From an uncultured Oxalobacteraceae bacterium (GTDB lineage: Bacteria; Pseudomonadota; Gammaproteobacteria; Burkholderiales; Burkholderiaceae_D), in the NCBI GenBank assembly GCA_903862415.1, contig CAIOYD010000053.1:1-53663 (forward strand): a stretch of 53,663 nt of DNA, read 5' to 3'. Under the pieces are notes generated by a model. That model saw only the letters and a program-made list of their open reading frames with translations. It was not told the origin of the DNA and did no database searches. Shown piece after piece: positions 8,356-17,700 of this stretch. Within the stretch, counting starts at the first letter, position 1. Every line of letters starts with the position of its first letter. The position numbers were made by a program, and so were the translations under genes.

Positions 8356-9957
8356 GTGCTCTCTACCGCAAACATCACGATGCAGTTTGGCGCCAAGCCG
8401 CTGTTTGAAAATATCTCGGTTAAATTTGGTGACGGTAATCGTTACGGCCTGATCGGTGCCAACGGTTGCGGCAAGTCGACTTTCATGAAAATTCTCGGTG
8501 CCGATCTGGAACAGAGTTCTGGCACTGTCATGCTTGATCCGGGTGAACGTCTGGGTAAGCTGGGGCAAAATCAGTTTGGCTTTGAAGACATGCGTGTGCT
8601 CGATGTGGTGATGATGGGTCATGTGGAAATGTGGGCTGCCATGACCGAGCGCGATGCGCTGTATGCCAAGCCGGATGCGACCGATGATGATTATATGCGT
8701 GCGGCCGATCTGGAAGCTAAGTTTGCTGAATATGATGGTTATACAGCCGAATCACGCGCAAGCGAATTACTCATGGGTGCGGGGATCGAAATTGCCCAGC
8801 ATCAGGGTTTGATGAGCGAGATTGCACCTGGCTGGAAACTGCGGGTCTTGCTGGCTCAGGCACTGTTTTCCAATCCGGATATTCTGCTGCTCGATGAACC
8901 AACCAATAATCTGGATATCAACACCATCCGCTGGCTGGAAAACGTGCTCAATCAGCGTAATTCGACCATGATTATTATTTCCCATGATCGCCATTTCCTT
9001 AATCAGGTCTGTACTCATATGGCTGATATGGATTACGGTACGCTGAAAATCTATCCGGGCAATTACGACGAATACATGCTGGCTTCTTCTCAGGCACGGG
9101 CGCAACAGTTGTCGAATAATGCCAAGGCCAAGGATAAGGTTGCCGAGTTGCAGGATTTTGTGCGCCGTTTTTCGGCCAATAAATCCAAGGCGCGTCAGGC
9201 GACTTCGCGAGCCAAGCAGATTGAAAAAATTAAGATTGAAGACATTAAGCCATCCAGTCGGCAAAATCCGTATATTCGTCTTGAAGGTGAGAAAAAACTG
9301 CACCGCCTGGCCGTGGAAGTGCAGAGTATCGCCAAATCTTATGACCGCACCTTGTTTAAAAATCTGAGTTTCAGTGTCGAGGCGGGTGAACGAATTGCGA
9401 TTATTGGTGCCAATGGTGTCGGTAAAACTACATTGTTGCGCTGTATCGTTGGTGGTGCCTCCGGCTTGCAGCCCGATACCGGGTTGATCAAGTGGGCAGA
9501 AAATGCCAATCCCGGTTATATGCCGCAGGATCCGACCGAAGAGTTTGCCAATGGCAAAGTGCTGACTGACTGGATGGGCGACTGGACTCAGGAAGGTGAC
9601 GATGATCAGGCCGTGCGTTCGATTTTGGGTCGTTTGTTGTTCAGTGGTGATGAAGTCAAAAAATCAGTCAAGGTATTGTCCGGTGGTGAAAAAGGCCGGA
9701 TGATGTACGGCAAATTGATGCTCGGTCGTCACAATGTGCTGTTGCTCGATGAGCCGACCAATCACATGGATATGGAATCGATTGAGTCACTCAATATCGC
9801 GCTGGAAAAATATGCCGGTACGCTGATTTTTGTTTCCCATGATCGTGAATTTGTTTCGAGTCTGGCTACCCGGATTTTGGAACTCAAGGAAAATGAAATT
9901 ATTGATTTTCAGGGTACGTATGAAGAGTATCTGGGCAGTCAGGGGATTGAGGCGTAG
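8356..9957 (+). CDS. ybiT: ABC-F family ATPase, YbiT type
   Basis: ABC-F proteins are soluble twin-ATPase factors that act on the ribosome and have no membrane domain. The 533-residue length matches YbiT. The first cassette has Walker [10 protein letters not shown] near residue 36 and [11 protein letters not shown]. The second has GANGVGKTT, the LSGGEKGR signature and [11 protein letters not shown]. Between them a lysine-rich helical linker (about 240-310) matches the P-site tRNA interaction motif region. The start is GTG, with AAAAGG upstream, and places the strand motif NITMQFG at the N-terminus as in homologues. The gene appears monocistronic, with a -10 box before it and a strong terminator after it. 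Confidence 0.93.
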   Translation: MLSTANITMQFGAKPLFENISVKFGDGNRYGLIGANGCGKSTFMKILGADLEQSSGTVMLDPGERLGKLGQNQFGFEDMRVLDVVMMGHVEMWAAMTERDALYAKPDATDDDYMRAADLEAKFAEYDGYTAESRASELLMGAGIEIAQHQGLMSEIAPGWKLRVLLAQALFSNPDILLLDEPTNNLDINTIRWLENVLNQRNSTMIIISHDRHFLNQVCTHMADMDYGTLKIYPGNYDEYMLASSQARAQQLSNNAKAKDKVAELQDFVRRFSANKSKARQATSRAKQIEKIKIEDIKPSSRQNPYIRLEGEKKLHRLAVEVQSIAKSYDRTLFKNLSFSVEAGERIAIIGANGVGKTTLLRCIVGGASGLQPDTGLIKWAENANPGYMPQDPTEEFANGKVLTDWMGDWTQEGDDDQAVRSILGRLLFSGDEVKKSVKVLSGGEKGRMMYGKLMLGRHNVLLLDEPTNHMDMESIESLNIALEKYAGTLIFVSHDREFVSSLATRILELKENEIIDFQGTYEEYLGSQGIEA

Positions 9958-9985
9958 GTTGGCAGCAGCGTTTCGCTATGCTGAA

Positions 9986-10008
9986 AACGCCCTTCGGGGC
10001 GTTTTTTT
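9986..10008 (+). terminator. Rho-independent terminator after the ABC-F gene
   Basis: The 7-bp stem AACGCCC/GGGCGTT closes a UUCG tetraloop and is followed by a run of T. It starts 29 bases past the ybiT stop. It overlaps the first bases of the convergent methyltransferase gene's 3' end. Confidence 0.9.
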
Positions 10009-10753
10009 ATGCCAGGAATAAAAACACGGTCGGCTTTTTATTGAAGTCGGGCATTTTTCCTTGCGCCAGCAGGGCTTTCCACTGAGCGATGGTCTTGCTC
10101 TGGATGGATTCGCTGGCTAAGGTCAGATCGGTGGCGATGCACAGTTCGGTGTTGGCTGCGCAGCTCTGGCACAGGGCTTCGAGCAGGGCAGCGTTGCGGT
10201 AGGGAGTTTCGATAAATAACTGCGTCTGTTTATCTTTGCGTGAACGTTGTTCAAGTTCTTGCAGACGTTTACTGCGCAGGCTGGCGTCGGTGGGCAGGTA
10301 GCCGTTAAAGGCAAAACTTTGTCCGTTGAGGCCACTGGCCATGACGGCCAGCAGTAAAGAGGATGGACCCACCAGTGGCCTTACCTGAATACCATGCTGA
10401 TGCGCCATGCGCACCAGATTGGCTCCCGGATCGGCCACAGCTGGTACCCCGGCTTCTGAAATTAATCCGACATCATGACCTTCAAACAACGGTGCGAGCA
10501 AGTCTGGCAGTTCGGATGCTTTGGTGTTGACGTTTAATTCGCTGATAGCGATTTCCTGTAATGGTAGTGTCAGAGGAAAGTTGTTTTGCACCAATTTTAA
10601 GTAGGCGCGCGTGGTTTTAGCGTTTTCTGCGACAAAATACGCTAAATTGGCTGTAGTTTGCTGAACTACAACGGGAATTACGTCAAATAAAGGACGTTCT
10701 GGATGAGCTGAGCCCAAGGTGTTGGGGAGCAGATAAAGCGTGCCGGTTTGCAT
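10007..10753 (-). CDS. SAM-dependent methyltransferase, tetrapyrrole methylase family (RsmI-like)
   Basis: This 248-residue protein has the tetrapyrrole-methylase fold shared with RsmI, the 16S rRNA ribose methyltransferase. The start LYLLPNTLG corresponds to the first strand and loop. GLISEAGVPAVADPG, near residue 95, is the characteristic SAM-binding segment, and RPLVGPSSLLLAVMASGL is the second conserved block. FIETPYRN matches the third. It is shorter than typical RsmI and more like a paralogous group of unknown substrate common in betaproteobacteria. I chose the internal Met at 10753 because earlier in-frame codons overlap the divergent aldehyde dehydrogenase leader and are not family-like. 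RNA is the probable substrate, but this is not certain. Confidence 0.85.
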   Translation of the reverse strand: MQTGTLYLLPNTLGSAHPERPLFDVIPVVVQQTTANLAYFVAENAKTTRAYLKLVQNNFPLTLPLQEIAISELNVNTKASELPDLLAPLFEGHDVGLISEAGVPAVADPGANLVRMAHQHGIQVRPLVGPSSLLLAVMASGLNGQSFAFNGYLPTDASLRSKRLQELEQRSRKDKQTQLFIETPYRNAALLEALCQSCAANTELCIATDLTLASESIQSKTIAQWKALLAQGKMPDFNKKPTVFLFLA

Positions 10754-10914
10754 GGTCAGTCTTGAAAAGCGATTCGAGCGCAAATTATAGACGTAATTTG
10801 TCTGAGAACGGCATGACATCGTGGGAGGTGTGGATTAATTCATTGCTAATTGGCATCTTGTCGCCTAAAGTTTATCAGGAAGTAGTTCGTGTTCTACATT
10901 ACCCCGGACGGATT

Positions 10915-12303
10915 ATGCTTAAAGATATCAGCACTATTAGCCCCATCGATGGCAGCGTTTTTGTGACCCGTCATTGCGCCACGACCTCGGAAGTGCAGGC
11001 GGTATTGTCGAAGGCGACGTTTGCACAGAAAAAATGGTGCCAGTTGTCACTCGGAGAACGCAGCGCGCATGTGCAGCACGCTGTCGAGGTGTTAATGGAA
11101 TCCAAAGGCGGAATTGCGGAAGAAATTACCCGCCAGATGGGGCGACCTATCTGTTTTTCACCGAATGAACTCACTCTGTTTGAAGAGCGTGCCCAGCATC
11201 TGATTGCGCTCGCGCCGGCGGCACTGGCCGATGTGTTGCCGGCACCGGTGCAGGGTTTGCAGCGACTCATGCGCCGCGAACCGCATGGAGTGGTGTTTAT
11301 TATCGCACCATGGAATTTCCCTTTGCTTACTTGTGTCAACAGTCTGATTACCGCTTTACTGGCGGGGAATACGGTGATTTTGCGCCATTCTTCGCAAACG
11401 CCGCTGGTTTCGGAACGATTGGTAGAAGCGTTTCATGAAGCCGGGGTGCCTGAAGGTGTGCTGCAATATGTGCATACCACGCATGCGGATACCCGCCTGA
11501 TCATGAAAGCGCCGGAAGTGGATTATCTGTGTTTTATTGGCAGCAGCGGTAGCGGTCTGATGGTGGAGCAGATAGAGTTGGGACGCTGCATCGGTGTCGG
11601 TCTGGAATTGAGTGGGGTTGATCCGGCGTATGTACGTGCGGATGCCGATATGGAGAAAACCGTCGATGCGGTGCTTGAAGGTGCGTTTTTCAATTCTGGT
11701 CAATCCTGTTCCGGTGTGCAGCGGGTGTATGTGCAGCGTCCCCGTTATCAGGAGTTTTTAGACCGGGCGGTGGTGGTGGCCAACAAGTATGTGCTGGGCA
11801 ATCCACTCGATAAGAGTACCACCCTGGGGCCGCTGGTACGGTTGTCTGCGGCAACGATGGCGCGCGAAATTGTCGGGCAGTCGATGAGTATGGGGGCCAA
11901 AACCTTAATTTCCAACAGCAAGTATCCGCTCGACAGCATTGATACTCCCTATATGGCACCGCAGATACTGGCCGATGTTGACCACAGCATGAATATCATG
12001 AAAGAGGATTGTTTTGGGCCGGTGTTTGGCGTCATGCCGGTGGACACTGATGCCGAGGCAATTGCGTTAATGAATGACAGTGATTACGGACTGAGTGCAT
12101 CTGTGTTTACCCAGGATGCGGCTGCCGCCATGAAGATCGGTGCGCAGATTCAGACAGGAAGTTTTTTAATGAACCGTTGTGATTATCATGATCCGGCGCT
12201 GGCCTGGAGTGGTGTCAAGCAAAGTGGTCGTGGTGTTTCATCAAGTGCGCTGGGATTTGCCCAATTGACCCGGGTGAAATCGTATCATTTACGTTTGTGG
12301 TAG
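10915..12303 (+). CDS. NAD(P)-dependent aldehyde dehydrogenase
   Basis: This 462-residue ALDH superfamily enzyme oxidises an aldehyde to its acid with NAD(P). Visible are the cofactor motif APWNFPLL, a GSSGSG version of the glycine pair that binds the cofactor, general base Glu231 in GLELSG, and nucleophile Cys265 in GQSCSG. ECFGPV-like KEDCFGPVFG sits near the C-terminus. The substrate is not clear; succinate-semialdehyde-type enzymes are the nearest by feel. The frame extends upstream to 10762, but the Met at 10915 gives the normal N-terminus and has GGACGG before it. The 3' end overlaps the convergent REC-GGDEF gene by 15 bases. Confidence 0.9.
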   Translation: MLKDISTISPIDGSVFVTRHCATTSEVQAVLSKATFAQKKWCQLSLGERSAHVQHAVEVLMESKGGIAEEITRQMGRPICFSPNELTLFEERAQHLIALAPAALADVLPAPVQGLQRLMRREPHGVVFIIAPWNFPLLTCVNSLITALLAGNTVILRHSSQTPLVSERLVEAFHEAGVPEGVLQYVHTTHADTRLIMKAPEVDYLCFIGSSGSGLMVEQIELGRCIGVGLELSGVDPAYVRADADMEKTVDAVLEGAFFNSGQSCSGVQRVYVQRPRYQEFLDRAVVVANKYVLGNPLDKSTTLGPLVRLSAATMAREIVGQSMSMGAKTLISNSKYPLDSIDTPYMAPQILADVDHSMNIMKEDCFGPVFGVMPVDTDAEAIALMNDSDYGLSASVFTQDAAAAMKIGAQIQTGSFLMNRCDYHDPALAWSGVKQSGRGVSSSALGFAQLTRVKSYHLRLW

Positions 12304-13260
12304 GTGATTTTTTAAGGCAGTCAGCATGATGGCTCCACAAACGCGGTTGCGTCCCTGTTGTTTGGCCTGGTAGAGTTGTTCATCAGCCTGAGCGATTAAC
12401 TGATCCAGACTGCCGGTTTCCTTTTGCGGCTTATTGCAGACACCCATGCTCACAGTGATGATCTGAGTATCTGGTGATGCGGCATGGGGAATTTGCAACG
12501 TGGCGACGTCTTGACGCAACTGTTCTCCAACCTGCATGGCGCCATCGAAATTGGTTTCTGGAAGCAGGCAGATAAATTCTTCCCCACCATAGCGCGCCAC
12601 CATATCGCCAGGCCGGTTGACAGCGGATTTTAGTGTTCCTGCGACCAACCTCAGACAATCGTCGCCGCTCAGGTGGCCATAATAATCGTTGTAGCGTTTA
12701 AAAAAATCCACATCCAGCATGATCAGGCTTAGGGGAGTGTGGTTACGCTGCGCGCGATTCCATTCGGATTGACTGATTTCATCAAAATGGCGTCGGTTAT
12801 GAATGCCGGTGAGTCCGTCGATATATGCCCAGTTGCGCAGGATATCGGATTGCGCTTTGAGAATCAGATGATTTTTGACTCTGGCCTGGACGATGCGTGC
12901 ATTGATGGGTTTGGAAATGAAATCAACCGCGCCGACATCGAGTCCATGGGTTTCATCCTGTTCGCCGTGATGTCCGGTGATAAAAATGACCGGAATGTGG
13001 CAAGTAAGAGGATCGGCTTTTAACTGGCGGCAGACTTCATAGCCATCGATATCGGGCATTTCGATGTCTAGTAGCACCAGATCTGGTAAGTGCTGCTGAC
13101 AGAGTTGAATCGCCTGCTTGCCGCAGGTTGCCATAAATACCTGATGGTCATCAGCAAATAACTGGTTCAACATATGAATGTTGTGCGGTTGATCATCGAC
13201 GATCAGCAGCTTCGGTGGCACAGGCTGGATTATTTGATTGTTGGTGATTACATAGGGCAT
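12289..13260 (-). CDS. Response regulator with GGDEF diguanylate cyclase output
   Basis: This 323-residue protein has an N-terminal receiver domain (about 17-135) with phospho-acceptor Asp65 in LLDIEMP, then a GGDEF domain (about 145-310). The active site is GGEEF at 225-229, a competent variant. The RPGD at 216-219, five residues before it, is the inhibitory I-site that binds c-di-GMP. It should therefore make c-di-GMP when phosphorylated, as PleD/WspR-type cyclases do. It is the last gene of a minus-strand operon six bases after a receiver-PAS histidine kinase, its likely partner together with the large hybrid kinase upstream. The 3' end overlaps the aldehyde dehydrogenase gene tail to tail. 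Confidence 0.93.
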   Translation of the reverse strand: MPYVITNNQIIQPVPPKLLIVDDQPHNIHMLNQLFADDHQVFMATCGKQAIQLCQQHLPDLVLLDIEMPDIDGYEVCRQLKADPLTCHIPVIFITGHHGEQDETHGLDVGAVDFISKPINARIVQARVKNHLILKAQSDILRNWAYIDGLTGIHNRRHFDEISQSEWNRAQRNHTPLSLIMLDVDFFKRYNDYYGHLSGDDCLRLVAGTLKSAVNRPGDMVARYGGEEFICLLPETNFDGAMQVGEQLRQDVATLQIPHAASPDTQIITVSMGVCNKPQKETGSLDQLIAQADEQLYQAKQQGRNRVCGAIMLTALKNHLPQT

Positions 13261-13266
13261 GATGAT

Positions 13267-14754
13267 CTATGTGCTTTCATTTTTTTGCGTCTCTGCAGCG
13301 ACAGGGATGCAGGGAAGCTCAACATAAAAACACGATCCCACATCGGTTTCGGTTGTGAAGCCGATAGAGCCGTTCATGCGGGTAATCATTTCGCGGGCGA
13401 TGGCCAGACCCAGACCGGTACCGCCCTTGGTTCGGTTGTTTGAGGCATCGGCCTGAGAAAATTTCTGAAACACCTGATCGCGAAACTTCAGCGGAATACC
13501 AGTTCCATGATCGGTTACCGCAATGCGAACACGATCATCATGCTCGGTCACGGCAATTTCTACCTGAGCGTTTTGGGGTGAATATTTGGCCGCATTCGAG
13601 AGCAGGTTGGCCATCACCTGATGCAGGCGGTTGCTGTCAATATTGACCAGTGCGTTAGACGGATGGTCTTGTAGTTGGAAGCTTACATTGAGGCGTTCAC
13701 CATACGCACGCAGTGATTCGATGGCGTTTTCAAGCACCGGTATGATAGGTTGCACACTGAAAGTGAAATCCAGTTTTCCGGCCAGCATTTTTTCCATGTC
13801 GAGTAAATCATTGATCAGGGTCGAAAGTCGCAGGCTATTTTTGTGCGCCATATCCAGCATGGCATGCATGGCTGGCGGAACTGAGCCGACGACACCGCCG
13901 ATGACCAGGCCAAGTGCGCCGTTGATGGAAGTGAGGGGGGTGCGCAATTCATGGCTGACGGTAGAGATGAAATCGTTTTTCATTTGCTCTATACGACGAC
14001 GCTCGGCGATGTCGCGCAGGATAACAATGATGAGTGACTGGCCACCGTGTACGCCATGGGATAGGGTAATCTCTATCGGAAATAGCTGGCCGCTGGCGTG
14101 CAGAGCTTCGGCTTCAAATTTGCTGACGCTGGAATTGTTGGGGTTGTTAAAAAATGTGCTTATATTCTGGCGCTGTGTAACTGCCAGCAGACTGGTAAGG
14201 TCAGTAGCGATCAATTCCTCAGTGCTGTGTCCGAAAAGCGTAGCGGCAGCCGGATTGGCGGACTCAATGATGCCCTCATTGTTGCAGGTCAGGATGCCAT
14301 CGGCAGCGTTGTCGAGGATGGCTTTGGTGTATTGCTCACTTTCCTGTATAACGATTTTTTGTTTCAACAGGGTCAGTTGGGTTTTTACCCGGGCGCGTAC
14401 AATTTCCGGATTGATCGGTTTGAGAATAAAATCCACCGCGCCCTGTGCCAGACCACGTACTTCCGATGCATTGTCGGTATTGGCTGTAATGAAAATCACC
14501 GGGATGTGACGCAGTGCCGGATCGGTTTTCAGCTGGCGTAAGATTTCATAGCCATCCATGACTGGCATGACCAGATCGAGCAGCACCAGATCCGGCAGAC
14601 TGGCACGACAGATGGCCAGCGCCTGCTCGCCTGAGGTGGCCATTAAGACCTGATGGTCATCTGACAGAGTCTGATACAGGGTCTGGATATTGATGGCCTG
14701 GTCATCCACGACTAAAATACGTGGCAGTGGTAGTTTTCGAAGTGGCAGATTCAT
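13267..14754 (-). CDS. Receiver-PAS-histidine kinase
   Basis: This 495-residue soluble hybrid kinase has a receiver domain first (Asp60 in LLDLVMP), a PAS domain at about 141-250 and a HisKA dimerisation domain with phospho-acceptor His268 in STVSHELRTP. A HATPase domain follows (NLLSNAAKYS, DHGTGIP, GGTGLGLAI). There is no membrane segment. An N-terminal receiver before a kinase core suggests it is itself a phosphorelay target, here most likely of the HPt domain in the upstream 1368-residue kinase. The start ATG is one base beyond that gene's stop, so translation is probably coupled. It lies six bases before the receiver-GGDEF gene. Confidence 0.93.
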   Translation of the reverse strand: MNLPLRKLPLPRILVVDDQAINIQTLYQTLSDDHQVLMATSGEQALAICRASLPDLVLLDLVMPVMDGYEILRQLKTDPALRHIPVIFITANTDNASEVRGLAQGAVDFILKPINPEIVRARVKTQLTLLKQKIVIQESEQYTKAILDNAADGILTCNNEGIIESANPAAATLFGHSTEELIATDLTSLLAVTQRQNISTFFNNPNNSSVSKFEAEALHASGQLFPIEITLSHGVHGGQSLIIVILRDIAERRRIEQMKNDFISTVSHELRTPLTSINGALGLVIGGVVGSVPPAMHAMLDMAHKNSLRLSTLINDLLDMEKMLAGKLDFTFSVQPIIPVLENAIESLRAYGERLNVSFQLQDHPSNALVNIDSNRLHQVMANLLSNAAKYSPQNAQVEIAVTEHDDRVRIAVTDHGTGIPLKFRDQVFQKFSQADASNNRTKGGTGLGLAIAREMITRMNGSIGFTTETDVGSCFYVELPCIPVAAETQKNEST

Positions 14755-14755
14755 G

Positions 14756-17700
14756 TCATAACCCCTTCAACAGTAACTGGCATTGTTTGAGGGCGCTGGA
14801 AAAATCGAGTGCCTCGATGGCAGCTTCGAGTTTAAGCAGTTCGGGCTGGTCACTGGCATTGGCCCGCTGGCGTAACTCGCGGATCAGTTTTATGGCCGTC
14901 ATGTCGGAGTTGTTGAGCATGACCGACAGCGATTCAATGGACGACTGCAATTGTCTGGCATGGAAATCGTCATTCGGCTGCTGTGTGCTGGCTGATACAG
15001 TCTGGCTTGCTTGCAGTATGCTGATGAGTTGCTGCAGTTCAGGATAGTTTTTTGTAATCAGTTGGGTTATTTTCTCAGCGGCAGTTTGTGCCTCCAGCGG
15101 ACTGATATTGCCGGCAAATTGATGTTCTGCCCAGCCGGCCTGTTCCATGAGCGTGTGCAGACCTAGTGTGCCGGATAAGCCCTTTAAACTGTGCATTTTC
15201 TGTTTGAGTTGTACATATTCACCGTCCTGCAGATGTTGTTGCAACTGCTTGGGTGTGTTGAGTAGTTCAGACTCAAAGGTGACCAGCATGCGTACATAGA
15301 GTTCCCTGTTTTGGCCGATGCGGTTTAGCGCAGCGCTCAGGTTGACGCCGGCATTGTCTGCCGCATTTTGGAGTTGTGGTGAAATGCTGTCCGACGGTTT
15401 TTGGTTGCTGATCTGTTTCGCCGGCTGTCTGACATACTGCTGCAGGACAGTGACCAGATGGTTCAAGTCAAACGGTTTGCCAATATGCTGATTCATTCCG
15501 GCAGCCAGACATTCATCCCGATCGGAAGCCATCGCATTGGCCGTCATGGCAACGATGGGAGTGTTGGCAATGCCGTTGGTGGAGCGAATTTTTTTGGTGG
15601 CGCTAAAGCCATCCATGACCGGCATCTGCAAATCCATTAATACAACATCGAACGGCAGAGTCGTGTTGCTGAGGTAGTTGACTGCTTCAAGTCCGTTGTT
15701 GGCGATCTGGACATAAGCACCTTCACACTCGAGCAACTCCTGCGCGACCTGCTGATTGATGTGATTGTCTTCCGCGACCAAAATACGTATGCCGCACAGG
15801 CGCTGGTCACCGGAGGGTTTGTTCTGGACTGAGGATGCATAGCTGGCTTTGGCATCGATAACGGCGTTATACAACATAGATGCCGTGACAGGTTTGACCA
15901 GGTAACCATCGAGCAGGGACTGTTCCTGCGGGTTTTTTTGGTTGAACATTTCCCGTCCGTTGGCACTGACCATAATGACAACCGGCGGCAGACCTGAGAG
16001 GTGCAGATCCTGCATGCGTACACAGGTTTCCCAGCCATTGAGTCCGGGCATTTCCCAGTCGATAAAAATTACCTGATACGGGGATGTGCTGCGCTGCTGT
16101 TGCGTCAGCAGACTCAGGGCTTGCTGACCACTTTCAGCGACATCGACTACCCAACCCATCGAGACTGCCATACGGCTTAACAGCTGACGGGCAGTGGGAT
16201 TGTCGTCCACAATCAAGGCATGCAAAGTTTGTGGATCTTTTGCGGCTGGCAGGATGGTGCTCGTGGTGTTCAAGACTGGCAGTGTAATGCTGAAATAAAA
16301 CCGGCTGCCATAACCCAGTTGACTTTCGAGTTGGATGTTACCGCCCATGAGTTTGACAAAGTGCTGGCTGATGGCCAGTCCCAGACCTGTGCCGCCGAAA
16401 CGGCGAGTGGTGGATGATTCTGCCTGAGTGAAGCTGTCAAAGATGGTTTGCTGATTGGCCAGCGAAATGCCGATGCCGCTATCTTTGACACTGCATAGCA
16501 GGGTAATGCTATCCGCAGTGTGCCCGGTTGCCTGGATGGACACGAGTACTTCACCGGCCTCGGTGAATTTGATGGCATTGCTGCACAGATTGATGAAAAC
16601 CTGCTGCAGCCGCAAACTGTCCCCTTTCAACTCGGTGGGTATGGCGGGGTCGATATCGAACAGAATTTCCAACGGCTTGTTGTCTACATTGTTTGAGATG
16701 ATGACTGCAAGGCTGTTCATCATCAGTTCCAGATTGAAGGTGTGCAGATCGAGCGCCATTTTACCGGCTTCGATTTTGGAAAAATCCAGAATTTCATTCA
16801 GCAGACCCAGCAAGGTACGGGCGGCATTTTCGGTCTTGACGGCATAGTCCATCTGGCGCGAATTGAGCTCGGTTTTGCGCATCAGGGTCAGCATACCCAG
16901 AATGGCATTCATGGGGGTACGCAGTTCATGGCTCATGTTGGCCAGAAACTGACTTTTAGCCAGAGAGGCGGCAATCGCGCTGGCGCTGGCATTTTTCAGA
17001 GTTTCTTCGGCCATTTTTTGCAGGCTGATATCGGTGTGAGTGCCTACCATTCGTAAAGGTAATCCCTGCTGATCGCGTTTAACGATCATGCCCCGTGTCA
17101 GGATCCAGATATAGCTGCCATCTTTGCACAGCATACGGTGCTGCCTGGAATAGGTGTTGCTTTGTCCATCAAGGCTGCTTTGGACTTCGGCCATCACTTG
17201 GGCAATTTCATCCGGGTGCAGGCGGTTTGTCCATTCGTTCAAATTGTCACCGATTTCGTTTTCGGCAAAGCCGAGCATGGCTTTCCAGCGTTTGGAGAGT
17301 TGTAATTTGTTGTTGGGTATATCCCAGTCCCAGACTCCATCGCCACTGCTTTCGATGGCAAAATTAATCCGTTCTTCACTGATTTTAAGTGCTTCCAATG
17401 CATTCTGAGCTGAAGCTGTTGCTAATGACAGAGCCTGTTCTACTTGCTTGCGTTCAGTGACTTCTTCAAAAATATAAAACCGGCCGTAGTACAAATCAAA
17501 ATCATCGCGGATCTGGGTGGTGTAGCGCCGGACTGTACGCTGGTTGATAAATGGGATTTCATCTTCCAGGATGATGCGGTTGCCGCTATCCTGTAAAGGA
17601 ATGCATGACTGCAGGAATGCTTCCGGATCAGCCAGCACTTTGGTGCAATCGGCATCAATGGCGTGATTTTTAAGTTGTTTGCGCCGCATGGCGTCAGCCA

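Noticed and set aside
10754-10914. Longer N-terminus for the aldehyde dehydrogenase or the divergent methyltransferase
   Set aside because: Both open frames run into this gap and even overlap, but the residues are not family-like, and internal ATG codons give standard N-termini.
13631-14509. 292-codon plus-strand open frame
   Set aside because: It is antisense to the receiver-PAS kinase, whose motifs are all intact.
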